A DNA stretch of 64,000 nucleotides from Conus ventricosus. Lineage: Eukaryota; Mollusca; Gastropoda; Neogastropoda; Conidae. The position numbers were made by a program, and so were the translations under genes. This document shows, piece after piece, positions 20,966 to 31,879 of this stretch. Under the pieces are notes generated by a model. That model searched no databases, was not told where the DNA came from, and saw only the letters and a program-made list of their open reading frames with translations. Position 1 is the first letter of the stretch. Every line of letters starts with the position of its first letter. The DNA is taken from positions 14,006,059-14,070,058 of the forward strand of contig CM031601.1 in assembly GCA_018398815.1 (NCBI GenBank), in the 5' to 3' direction.

Positions 20966-21640
20966 CTTAACTCTTCCCAAATAATGTCATATTGTCACTC
21001 ATTGTACAATTAAAACGTTTCTTTAATAGATTGACTCTGTAAACTGATTGCTATAGTATTGAATTAACGTTCTTATGGATATGATTCTATATACTTTTTT
21101 CCAACGTTTTAGTTTTTCATTTTTTTGTAAATTTTACAGAGAAATTGTTAAAGGGATTTTTGAAGGACCGAAAAGTAACTTTTTGCTCAACAATATTTTT
21201 TTTCCTTTATTAATTGTTGGGTAGGCATTTTATCTCTTGATCATTATCTGCCTAATGTTGTTTTATATTCTTATATCATATTATTTATTTTCCTTATTGT
21301 CACTGTTTCTTCTGAAGAAGAAAAGATGTCTTGCTTCTTTTGGATTGGTGATCATTTTGGTTTATTCGACATTGTGTTTATTATACGCTCTGATCTGTAC
21401 TCTATAATACATGATAACTCAAATACCGCATTAATGGTCTTTTCAATTATTGTTTTATTTATTATTGAACACAATTACATTTTCCTTAACGTACAAATTC
21501 TTCTATTTATTATGTAATGGACAGTTGATGAACAACTGTCACACTTCTCTGTTGTTAGTATTACTGGCTATCTGAAATTTTAGTTATGATTTTATATGTT
21601 TCATGAATCTTCGATGTTTCAGCTATGTAATAATGAAAAC
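20966..21640. other. AT-rich stretch without recognised features
   Basis: T-rich, stop-dense sequence; nothing supported. Confidence 0.5.
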
Positions 21641-22126
21641 TATTCTTTCCATGTAACTGGACAGGAAGGTAACCTGAACATCTGTTATGCAAGTCTTCAC
21701 TCGTTTGTTTTTATGCCAGGTGGGCATTTTTTCGTTGTTTTTTTTAAATTTATATTTGTTTTTATTTTCCGATTATATCATCTAGTTCTACAAAAGAATG
21801 GTATTGTATTCTATATTTTCTATGACTTTTTGTGTGCATGAATTACATGTGCCAAGGAGGTACATTCCGGTATCTTATTTAAATATCCTTGTAATTGGAC
21901 AAGGAGGTAACCTTATGTGTTCTGAAAATCTTCACTCTTCCGTCTTTTATGCCAAGTGGGCATTTTTTTCGTTTGCTTTTTATTTACATGTATTTGTTTT
22001 TATCCTTTGATTATCTCATCTCATAAGAATGAAATTGTATCCTTTATTTCCAGTGATGTTGATGGTGCATAAATTACATGTGCCAGGCAGGTAGTTTTCT
22101 AACATTTTATTTAAATTTCTGTAATT
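21641..22126. repeat. ~240-bp tandem duplication
   Basis: The block from GTAACTGGACAGGAAGGTAA (21652) recurs from GTAATTGGACAAGGAGGTAA (21892). Matching landmarks include TCTTCACTC, TTTTATGCCA(A/G)GTGGGCATT, GATTAT(A/C)TCATCT and AATTACATGTGCCA(A/G)G. By eye roughly three quarters identical. Confidence 0.8.
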
Positions 22127-22195
22127 GTTGATCTTGTGTTTCTCCAGAAGGAGAATTGTAGTTCTGTTTCTTGTGAAATACCTGTTGTACTAGAG

Positions 22196-22485
<290 letters not shown>

Positions 22486-22539
22486 GTTAGCTGACCAGTG
22501 AATGTTTACATACAGTAGCTTTCGAAACCACCAAAATTG

Positions 22540-22880
22540 GCGGCCCCAATAGGCAGAAACCCCGCACCCTCCCGCACCCCCAAAAGTTACCTGCCAGCCC
22601 CTCGGGCGGAAACCCCGTCCACATCCCCACTCCCCTACCAGCTAGCCCGCCCGCCTACCCACCCTTCGGGCGGAAACCCCGTCCCCATTCTAACCCGCCA
22701 ACCCGCCCTTCGGGCGGAAACCCACCCCTCTGACTGCCACCCGGCCCGCCTACCCGCCCTTCAGGCGGAAACCCCGCCCCCATTCAAACCCGCCACCCCG
22801 TCCTTTGGGCGGAAACCCACCCCCCAAACTGCAGCCGGCCCGCCTACCCACCCTTCGGGCGGAAACCCTGCTCCCACCCG
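22540..22880. repeat. GC-rich repeats of a CCGCCCTTCGGGCGG hairpin
   Basis: About six copies of CTTCGGGCGGAAACCC spaced 45-95 bp (about 22606, 22662, 22706, 22757, 22800, 22852). Where intact, CCGCCC-TTC-GGGCGG is a perfect 6-bp palindromic stem. Point changes (TTCAGG, TTTGGG) weaken some copies. The Pro-rich frame over it is probably not a gene. Confidence 0.8.
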
Positions 22881-22984
22881 CGCTCCCTTACCCGCCCAAA
22901 ATATCTCAGCTGGGAGGGGTGCCTCGATTCATCTGCCGGAAATGCAGTGTGGATTGCATTTAGATCTGTCACGTTGGTCGCCAA

Positions 22985-23215
22985 TATCTCCGCCGTTTCT
23001 TGCCCGATTTGCTTCAAATTTGGAATACCGCCTCCCTCTCCCCCCTTAGACCCACATACCAAATTTAAACAAAATCGGTGTAGAAACAGCTGAGATATTG
23101 GGCCCCCCAGCCCTCACCCCTAAACTTCCGCCACTTTTAAAGATGCAATGAAGTAGGAAAGCAACATACCAAATTTGAAGGAAATCGGCCAAGAAACGGG
23201 CTGAGATATCGGCGC
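22985..23215. repeat. Inverted and direct copies of a 'CCAAATTTGAAG...AAATCGG' motif
   Basis: The motif is present inverted at about 22985-23027 and direct at about 23054-23098 and 23165-23210 (ACCAAATTTGAAGGAAATCG, AAGAAACGG, GAGATAT). The outer pair could fold into a ~44-bp imperfect stem. (CAGA)n follows at 23229. Probably the end of a decayed transposable element. Confidence 0.65.
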
Positions 23216-23605
23216 TCAAACTGTTACAGACAGACAGACACATGGACAGTTGAGTTTTTATAAGATGTATTAGCCCATATTGAAACACAAACTGCACTAC
23301 ATTGAACCCATCGAGAAAACATGATTTTGGCGTGGAGGGAATCAAACACAAGACAGGTGCAGACATTGAGGTAAGTGCACCATCTTTTCACATGACTGAT
23401 CTTTTTTTTTAATGTTTGTTTTTTCTCTCATTCTTACACACTTATAGATGAGAATCTGAAAACTACGATCCAGGACACACCTACACAATTTGTCAAACAA
23501 GTTCCCTTCAAATCGGCACGCCAATAAACACCCGAGATATATAACGACTATAGTATATTACGTTCATAGTCGTGTTTTGTTCACTTCTACTTGTTGATGA
23601 AAACC

Positions 23606-23646
<41 letters not shown>

Positions 23647-23665
23647 ACACACACACACACACACA

Positions 23666-23698
<33 letters not shown>
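23606..23698. repeat. (CA)n microsatellite
   Basis: CA repeat with two interruptions. 23700-24300 shows no supported gene. Confidence 0.97.
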
Positions 23699-23700
<2 letters not shown>

Positions 23701-24302
23701 CAAACCTATGCACCTTCACCCTAGGGGTGGGGGTGGGGGTGCAAAAAGCAGCAACCAACTCATTCTCCACAGAGTATGAACCCAACATACATTACAATGC
23801 ACCAATGAACAGTAGGCCTAACAGTAGATTCAGTTTCTTTGTCGACTGAAAAAAAGAAAAAAAGATGCGAGACAAAGTCTAAACACTCTTTCTACTCAGA
23901 ACACATGTGTCTATGATAGTTTCCGAGTTATTTCAACAGAATCATGACAAAACCTACTCCCTGTTGCCGATGACATCGATGTTATTGCCTCTTACCGTCT
24001 GCACGAAGAGGAACCGGAAATCGGATTCGATTATTCATTGGTCACAGGTTTAATCAATCGATGAGCCCTCCCGATAGCCGCAAGTCCGCTGAACATTAAT
24101 GGAAGAAGAAGACAATGAAAACGAAACCTGTACACCAGGCTCGAAACTGACCTGGATCCGGACAAGAACACTAAAAGAGGTTTGATATTTGCTCTGTTCC
24201 TAGCATTATGCAGTGCCGACTGTAGTGACACTATAGATTTTTAAGTTTCTCGTCAAACATTTTGAATGACACATTTACCAAACATGCATAACCTTCTTGT
24301 AA

Positions 24303-24452
24303 ATCTAACCGTATCTTAATTTAACTGGCTCTGAACCATTATGATTGTTTGCTCCTTTTCTCGCAGCTCGATCAGCCCATTCATTGGAAACAATTCCACA
24401 ATGGGAAGGTACCAACAGAAAGTTACGCTGGTGTCTTTCAATGATAAAAGAT
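24303..24452 (-). pseudogene. RNase H fragment of a LINE
   Basis: Minus strand reads FIIERHQRNFLLVPSHCGIV and SNEWADRAARKGANN. VPSHCGIxxNExADxxA is the third catalytic block of retroelement RNase H, which removes template RNA. Only about 45 codons survive, fused to a (CA)n tract. Confidence 0.7.
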
Positions 24453-24455
24453 GAA

Positions 24456-24458
<3 letters not shown>

Positions 24459-24517
<59 letters not shown>
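24459..24517. repeat. (GT)n microsatellite
   Basis: About 28 GT units. Confidence 0.97.
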
Positions 24518-24714
24518 TGTGCGTTTATACTGTAACCAATATACTTCAAAAACATAACGACACGCTTCATAAATCACAATAAAAATGAAACCATAGTATA
24601 ATGTTAATATAGTCCTGTCTATGACTGTGTATGGTATACCATAACTGTCATATGAAAAAGATATAAAGTTTCTGCAAATCATCAATGTTGTTCATAGGTA
24701 AATTTGGATAGGGT

Positions 24715-24957
24715 TGTTACAAATTTGTCTTAACATTACATCCATTTGTTAACCTTGTACCTAATGTTCTCATCCATTTCTCTTCAGTAAGAAGTCTGAA
24801 GCTTTTTCTTTCACCGTAAGCTTTTGCCAACACTGCAACAGCAAGGTCTTCTACTGAATGCTGAAGGAAATGTCGCATTATTGGCTTTTTCTTTGGAACT
24901 TGATGTCACGTCTGTGTTCCGCTATCCTTTCTTTCAATGAATGTTCAGTTTCACCAA
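24715..24957 (-). pseudogene. GIY-YIG endonuclease C-terminal part, Penelope-like element
   Basis: Minus strand: [20 protein letters not shown], then after a one-base shift near 24900 [56 protein letters not shown] and a stop. G-E-T-x5-R-x2-E-H-R is the catalytic Arg/Glu-side motif of GIY-YIG nucleases, and HS-x-x-D...E-x-x-W...G-x-N is the usual C-terminal half in Penelope-like retroelements. The N-terminal GIY half is replaced by the adjacent (GT)n tract. Not previously open as one frame because of the indel. Confidence 0.7.
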
Positions 24958-24960
24958 CTC

Positions 24961-24984
24961 CGTGCGTGCGTGCGTGCGTTCGTG

Positions 24985-25039
<55 letters not shown>

Positions 25040-25112
25040 GCGTGTGCGTGCTTGTGTGTGTGCGTGCGTGTGTGCGCGAGTGTGCGTGTGTGTGTGTGTG
25101 CGTGTGTGCGTG
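24961..25112. repeat. (GT)n / (GC)-rich alternating microsatellite
   Basis: Long GT tract with GCGT variants, potential Z-DNA. Confidence 0.95.
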
Positions 25113-25139
25113 ATATTTTATTAAAGGACGCTATTGCCG

Positions 25140-25711
25140 TTTCTGGTGTTGCCGCGTTTCACGTTCGACCACACTATTTCATATACATATAATTTTGCTA
25201 GTTTAACACGTGACATCCAGTTCATCTTGCCTCTACTATCTAGTTCTATCAGCATTTTATAAGCTTTATGGGGTCATCTATGTTCAGTCATCCGAGTGAA
25301 TTTGAGCCACTACTCGATACATTTAACAGTGAAGTGCAAAGATATGGGATGTCTGTTAGTCTCTCCATACACAAGATCATTTGGGGTTTGTGACGATACA
25401 CCCACGAACGGTTTTTTGTTGTTGTTTTTTAAAGCAAATAGATGAACCTTTTCGTATTGTGCAGCGGCAGCATCAAGACCCCACAGTTCAGCCCCATATT
25501 GTAGTATGGGCAGGACTGGAGCATCAAACAGTTTCAAAAACAAAGCAAGGGATTCATTATTCAACTTCGACAAGTTCTTCATAAAACATAGCAATCCATT
25601 TCTGGCTCTGCAAGCAATTTATCTTTACATGCGAAAGTGAAACTTAATCGCGTAGAGAAATATACACCTAAATATTTACATAGCCTACATTTACAACAGG
25701 CATATTTAGGG

Positions 25712-25779
<68 letters not shown>

Positions 25780-25860
25780 GTGGGTGGGGGGAATGGGGGG
25801 TCGCTGCATACTATGTATTTGTTCGTTTGTTCTATCCGACACATGGGAAATGTATCCTCG
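25140..25860 (-). mobile_element. LINE family B C-terminal fragment, antisense
   Basis: Minus strand, right to left: KYLGVYFSTRLSFTFACKD, MKNLSKLNNESLALFLKLFD, VLPILQYGAELWGLDAAAA, QTPNDLVYGETNRHPISLHF, then KAYKMLIELDSRGKMNWMSR. Y-G-A-E-x-W-G and V-Y-G-E-x-x-R-x-P are conserved in the post-RT region of one lophotrochozoan LINE group also seen at 34.0-35.1 and 63.2-64.0 kb. Frameshifts near 25430 and 25590 and a (GA)n insertion (25716-25776) break it. Confidence 0.75.
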
Positions 25861-25956
25861 ACCAGACCCGGGTGGAACTCTTTTCAGCAACCTGTGACCG
25901 CAAAGAACTCGGTGCTCTGCTTGCTAACTGAATGAACTAAGAGCATCCACTTATTT

Positions 25957-25960
<4 letters not shown>

Positions 25961-26046
<86 letters not shown>
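25961..26046. repeat. (TCTG)n(CT)n microsatellite
   Basis: Four to five TCTG units followed by about 33 CT units. Confidence 0.97.
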
Positions 26047-26048
<2 letters not shown>

Positions 26049-26369
26049 AGATTCGACAGAATCTTGCTAAAACCGTGAGAGTGTCGTCACCTCAAGAAGA
26101 CTGACGTTCGCAGCCGATAACTGACGTCACGGCGGAACGTTGTGCAAACTGTCGACCCAGACTGATCACCATGCGCACGGCATGTGAGAAAGGACGCACT
26201 GAAACGGCTTTGAAACTGAGGTAGGTGTGTGCGATTTTCTGGAAACGTTGCGCTTTGAAGATTATGCCACTGTGTCAATACCGTTGGATTTGAAGTACAA
26301 CTAAATAACTGACGTGATGAAGAGATATGCAAAGCTAGTGCGCTAAAGTACTTGGATCCCGACCCCCGT

Positions 26370-26407
<38 letters not shown>

Positions 26408-26415
26408 CTCCGCGT

Positions 26416-26498
<83 letters not shown>

Positions 26499-26512
26499 CG
26501 TGCGTGCGCGTG
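26370..26512. repeat. (TCTG)n and (GT)n microsatellites
   Basis: TCTG run 26370-26401 and GT run 26417-26495 with GTGC end variants. Confidence 0.97.
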
Positions 26513-26689
26513 TATGAAACGTTTTCCTATTTCATTCCCCTTATCTTTGGTTAATTAATTGTTCTACTAAGAAGTTTTCAATTACATTTATCATAATGCA
26601 ATGGAAGGAAAGAAAAGTTTCCAAGCAAATTTTTGCTGCTGAAAACTCGGGCAGAGTTGAGTGCAAATTGGAAACGGATGACAATGAGG

Positions 26690-28872
26690 GTTATTATTAT
26701 TAAGAGTACTGACGGATGATCATTATCATTAAGAGTACTGACGGATGACAATGAAGGTTATTATTACTATTATTAAGAGTACTGATACAGCGCCTGTCCT
26801 CGGCTAGAGACCAAGCATTAAGCGCTTTAGAATCCACACTCGTTTACGCAACGTGCTGCCTACCTGGGTAGAAGTGACTGAAGAGCTGCCTGCAGGCGCT
26901 TCATTCAAGCGATTCGTCCTTCAGTCAGTATTGTTCATATCATTTCCTTCCTTCATTCTTTCGATTTTTTTTTTTTTACTCGGGGCGCATGCTACATGTA
27001 ACGGGTCATCCATATCAACGGACAAACTGGCCTTCTGTTCCGAAAGTTGGTGGTGGGATTTTGTGTGTGTGCAAGATCTTATGTGTGCGTTTACTCACGG
27101 AAACTCGGTTTATAGTCTTATTCTAAGGACTGTATGGGAAATGGAGTCAGAAACAATGTGAACTCCGAGAGAAAACTCCCCTTGTACTAAAACGGCCCGG
27201 CGGATATTCGAACCCGTATCCCCTCAGGACCGGACCGAAGCCTCAGGACCGGACAACATCCCAAACCGGATACTTAAGAACTTGGCCGACAACATCGCCA
27301 CAATCCTGACTACAATCTTTCAGACTTCACTGGACACCGACCGCCTACCACAAGACTGGCTCGGAGCAAACATATCTTGTACTTTCAAGAAAGGTAACCG
27401 GCATACCCCATCAAACTACCGCCCGATCTCACCGTTGTAAACTCCTTGAACATATAGTCTGCCGCCATATCATGTCCCACCTGCACCTAGAACAACAAAA
27501 AATACTAACAAATCTCAACCACGGCTTCCGTTCAGGCTTCTCCACCGAGACCCAATTTGCTCACCACTACCAACGACCTCCTGATGTCCTTCGACAAAGG
27601 GGAGCAAGTGGATATGACTATCTTGGACTTCTCAAAAAGCCTTTGATACAGTACCCCACGACCGTCTCCTCCATAAGTTGACCAGTTATGGCATCACCGG
27701 CACCCTTCACACCTGGCTTACCTGCTTCTTAACAGAGCGAACCATGCAAGTGGTGGTAGAGGGCGCTACATCCAACGCCACAACTGTCGACTCAGGAGTC
27801 CCACAAGGCACCGTGCTCGGCCCCCTCCTATTCCTGTGCCACATAAATGACCCCCCAGAAGCAGTCAAATCCCAAGTACGCTATTCGCAGATGACTGCCT
27901 CATTTACAGGGAGATCAACGACTTTAATGACCACCACACTCTACAAGAGGACCTCAAGTCACTAGAGTCTTGGGCCAGACAAATGGGGCATGCGATTCAA
28001 TGCCTCAGAATGTTACATCATGAGCATGCAAAATCCTCTACCTCCTACTTATACTCCCTAAATAATACCATCCTGCAGCAAGTCCCTCATAACCCATACC
28101 TCGGCATCCAATTCGCCGCCAACCTCAAGTGGTCTCAACACATCACCTCCATCACAAAGAAGGCCAATAACACACTAAGACTTCTCCGGCAGAATCTGAG
28201 GCACAGCCCCACCTCCTGCCGAAGAAATGCCTTCCTGTCCTGGAGTATGCAGCAATCATTTGGGACCCGCACATGCAGCAAGAGATCACATGCTGGAGCG
28301 CGTACAAAAGAATGCAGTGCGCTTCATAGCAAAGGACTACCGCTCCACCACGCCAGGCTTCATAGCGGGTCTGCTGAGAAAACATGAGCTCACTACACTT
28401 CAAGAACGGCGGCTTCAACTACGTCTAGGATTCTTTTACAGGGTGGTTGAAGGTCTGGTGCCAGCGATCACCCGAGTGACTTCATAACACCTCAGAAACC
28501 AGGACGACGCATCCGCTCCATCAGAGACAACAGTACGTACCTGACACAAAACCCAGTGGAGAACTACATACGAAACAATGATAGGTGCTGCTGCGTTCCT
28601 GAAACACACACCGATCAGTACCGTAAACTCATACTTCCCAAAGACAATAACTGAGTGGAACCACCTCGACGATAACATCGTCCACCAAAAGTCATTCGAC
28701 AGCTTCAAGTCGGCTCTGGCAAAAGCCAGAAGCCGATAATATCATCACGCTGCGCACCCCCTACTGTCGCGCCTATGCCAGTAAATGGATGTTAGCGACG
28801 TACCAATCCAGATCCAGATCCCCAGGATTTACGAGTCCGGCACTCTACAGCTGAGCTATTCCGGCCCCGTCC
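26690..28872 (-). mobile_element. tRNA-headed SINE, minus strand, split by a LINE
   Basis: Right piece, minus strand from 28872: GGCCGGAATAGCTCAGCTGT with an A box TAGCTCAGCTGTAGAG (28843-28858), then GGACTCGTAAATCC. Left piece: GGTTCGAATA B box at 27204-27213, a ~500-bp body and a 3' end at about 26690-26775 with AAGCGCTTAATGCTTGGTCT, GGCGCTGTATCAGTAC and (TAA)n. The two halves are separated by the jockey-like LINE (27222-28820), which sits between A and B boxes. Without it the SINE would be about 570 bp. Confidence 0.7.
27222..28820 (+). mobile_element. Jockey/CR1-like LINE (RT part), frameshifted
   Basis: Ordered RT blocks in three frames: ASGPDNIPNRILKNLADNIA (27241), NYRPISPL (27415), FDTVPHDRLLHKLTSYGI (27640), VVVEGATSNATT, SGVPQGTVLGPLLFL (27795), a FADD box at 27884-27895, KKANNTLRLLRQNLRHSP (28155), DHMLERVQKNAVRFIAKDYR (28285) and LQERRLQLRLGFFYRVVEGL (28400). 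At least five indels. The 3' end is CCAATCCAGATCCAGATCC near 28820. Flanking ATCCCC..AGGA on both sides may be a target-site duplication. Truncated at the 5' end within the RT. Confidence 0.85.
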
Positions 28873-29037
28873 TTTACACTAGTTCTTCCAACTCCCAGTT
28901 CTGTGTCTCCTCAATGGTGATGTGAGTGAGGTTGATAACTTTTTTTTTGTTTTTTGCTAGAAGCTGTTTACAGACGGGATCAGGCTAAACCAGTGCCAGA
29001 CTGTCAGTCTGTTGTTCCCAGAGTGGAGTATGCACTG
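28873..29037. other. Short unassigned spacer
   Basis: No recognised feature between the SINE head and the 28-bp array. Confidence 0.4.
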
Positions 29038-31275
29038 TGGTCGAGTCAATCCTGGCAGTGTTGTGAGGTCGAGTCAATCCTGGGAGTGTTGTGTGGCCGC
29101 TGTGGTCGAGTCAATCCTGGGAGTGTTGTGTGGTCGAGTCAATCCTGGGTGTGTTGTGTGGTCACTGTGGTCGAGTCAATCCTGGGAGTGTTGTGTGGTC
29201 GAGTCAATCCTGGGAGTGTTGTGTGGTCACTGTGGTCGAGTCAATCCTGGGAGTGTTGTGTGGTCACTGTGGTCGAGTCAATCCTGGGAGTGTTGTGTGG
29301 TCGAGTCAATCCTGGGTGTGTTGTGTGGTCACTGTGGTCGAGTCAATCCTGGGAGTGTTGTGTGGTCGAGTCAATCCTGTGAGTGTTGTGTGGTCACTGT
29401 GGTCGAGTCAATCCTGGGAGTGTTGTGTGGTCGAGTCAATCCTGGGAGTGTTGTGGATCGAGTCAATCCTGGGAGTGTTGTGGGTCGAGTTAATCCTGGG
29501 AGTGTGGGTCGAGTCAATCCTGGAAGTGTTGTGTGGTCGAGTCAATCCTGGGAGTGTTGTGTGGTCGAGTCAATCCTGGAGTGTTGTGGGTCGAGTGAAT
29601 CTGGGAGTGTTGTGTGGTCGAGTCAATCCTGGGAGTGTTTGTGTGGTCACTGTGGTCGAGTCAATCCTGGAGTGTTGTGTGGTCACTGTGGTCGAGTCAA
29701 TCCTGGGAGTGTTGTGTGGTCGAGTCAATCCTGGGTGTGTTGTGTGGTCACTGTGGTCGAGTCAATCCTGGGAGTGTTGTGTGGTCGAGTCAATCCTGTG
29801 AGTGTTGTGTGGTCACTGTGGTCGAGTCAATCCTGGGAGTGTTGTGTGGTCGAGTCAATCCTGGGAGTGTTGTGGATCGAGTCAATCCTGGGAGTGTTGT
29901 GGGTCGAGTCAATCCTGGGAGTGTGGGTCGAGTCAATCCTGGAAGTGTTGTGTGGTCGAGTCAATCCTGGGAGTGTTGTGTGGTCGAGTCAATCCTGGGA
30001 GTGTTGTGGGTCGAGTGAATCCTGGGAGTGTTGTGTGGTCGAGTCAATCCTGGGAGTGTTGTGGGTCGAGTCATCCTGGGAGTGTCGTGGGTCTAGTCAA
30101 TCCTGGGAGTGTTTGTGAGGTCACTGTGGTCGAGTCAATCCTGGGAGGTGTGTGTGGTCGAGTCAATCCTGGAGTGTTGTGTGGTCGAGTCAATCCTGGG
30201 AGTGTTGTGTGGTCACTGTGGTCGAGTCAATCCTGGGAGTGTTGTGTGGTCGAGTCAATCCTGGGAGTGTTGTGTGGTCGCTGTGGTCGAGTCAATCCTG
30301 GGAGTGTTGTGTGGTCACTGTGGTCGAGTCAATCCTGGTGGTGTTGTGTGGTCACTGTGGTCGAGTCAATCCTGGGAGTGTTGTGTGGTCACTGTGGTCA
30401 AGTCAATCCTGGGAGGGTTGTGTGGTCGCTGTGGTCGAGTCAATCCTGGGAGTGTTGTGTGGTCACTGTGGTCGAGTCAATCCTGGGAGTGTTGTGTGGT
30501 CACTGTGGTCGAGTCAATCCTGAGAGTGTTGTGTGGTCACTGTGGTCGAGTCAATCCTGGGAGTGTCGTGTGGTCACTGTGGTCGAGTCAATCCTGGGAG
30601 TGTTGTGTGGTCGCTGTGGTCGAGTCAATCCTGGGAGTGTTGTGGGTCGAGTCAATCCTGGGAGTGTTTGTGTGGTCAAGTCAATCCTGGGAGTGTTGTG
30701 GGTCGAGTCAATCCTGGGAGTGTTGTGGGTCGAGTCATCCTGGAGTGTTGTGGGTCGAGTCAATCCTGGGGGTGTTGTGTGGTCGAGTCAATCCTGGGAG
30801 TGTTGTGTGGTCGAGTCAATCCTGGGAGTGTTGTGGGTCGAGTCAATCCTGGGAGTGTTGTGGGTCGAGTCAATCCTGGGAGTGTTGTGGGTCGAGTCAA
30901 TCCTGAGGGTGTTGTGTGGTCGAGTCAATCCTGGGAGTGTTGTGTGGTCACTGTGGTCGAGTCAATCCTGGGAGTGTTGTGGGTCGAGTCAATCCTGGGA
31001 GTGTAGTGGGTCGAGTCATTCCTGGGGGTGTTGTGTGGTCGCTGTGGTCGAGTCAATCTGGGAGTGTTGTGTGGTCGAGTCAATCCTGGGGGTGTTGTGG
31101 GTCGCTGTGGTCGAGTCAATCCTGGGGGTGTTGTGTGGTCGAGTCAATCGTGTGAGTGTTGTGTGGTCGAGTCAATCCTGGGAGTGTTGTGGGGTCGAGT
31201 CAATATTGGGGGTGGGGGGGGGGGGTGTTGTGTGGTCGCTGTGGTCGAGTCAATCCTGGGGGTGTTATGTGGTCG
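29038..31275. repeat. 28/37-bp minisatellite with higher-order structure
   Basis: Core unit GTCGAGTCAATCCTGGGAGT plus GTTGTGTG (28 bp), often extended by GTCACTGTG. About 70 units. The segment from 29282 recurs almost unchanged from 29701 (419-bp offset), including private variants (CTGTGAGTG, GTGGATCG, GAGTGTGGGTCG, CTGGAAGTG). No stop occurs in any forward frame of the unit, which alone creates 368- to 607-codon frames. Confidence 0.97.
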
Positions 31276-31357
31276 CAGACAGCAGGACGCAACCAGATTT
31301 TCTTGTCTCGGGAAGTCTTTTATTCGCGGACAGTCGTGGGCCGTTTCCCAAGGCCAT

Positions 31358-31497
31358 CTCCACACCACCGGGCGGCCTGTTTTCATGCCCGTCTCCACAC
31401 CACCGGGCGGCCTGTTTTCATGCCCGTCTCCACACCACCGGGCGGCCTGTTTTCATGCCCGTCTCCACACCACCGGGCGGCCTGTTTTCATGCCCGA
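31358..31497. repeat. 35-bp tandem repeat, four near-perfect copies
   Basis: CTCCACACCACCGGGCGGCC starts at 31358, 31393, 31428 and 31463. The copies are identical except the end of the last, implying recent amplification. 31500-31880 is otherwise featureless, with T-rich runs. Confidence 0.95.
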
Positions 31498-31879
31498 ATT
31501 TGTGGATACCAACTCGTTCCATAAAACCCTCAAGTTTCTGGCGGACACCTGGAATGGTGGGCCATGAAATCGTTGAGCCACGGAGCCACGGAACCACGAA
31601 TTCAGTGAACCAGGAATTGGCTTAACCACGAAACCACTGAAACAAACCAGACATTTTCTTTTTCTCTTTTTAAATTTTTTTTCTTTCCTTTTTTCTTCTT
31701 TTCTTTTCCTTTAGTTCTTTTTTTTCTTTTTCAGAGAGGTTTGTTTGTAATTTTCACTATTTATGAACGATCTTCAATAGTAATTGACTGGTAATGATTG
31801 TTCATCTATTCAATGCGACTTGGGTTTGCCAGAAGTGAAACTGGAAAAATACGTTTGGTTACTTGCTCTTTTATATGCT

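Noticed and set aside
22537..23049. Pro-rich 170-codon protein
   Set aside because: Follows the GC-rich hairpin repeat; no conserved domain and no initiation or splice context.
24031..24231. Minus-strand frame SLQSALHNARNRANIK...
   Set aside because: No splice sites or recognisable domain; too short to support alone.
29802..31625. 607-codon open frame (WSSQSWECC repeats)
   Set aside because: Generated by a 28-bp unit that lacks stops in all forward frames; no start or splice context and no composition bias beyond the repeat.
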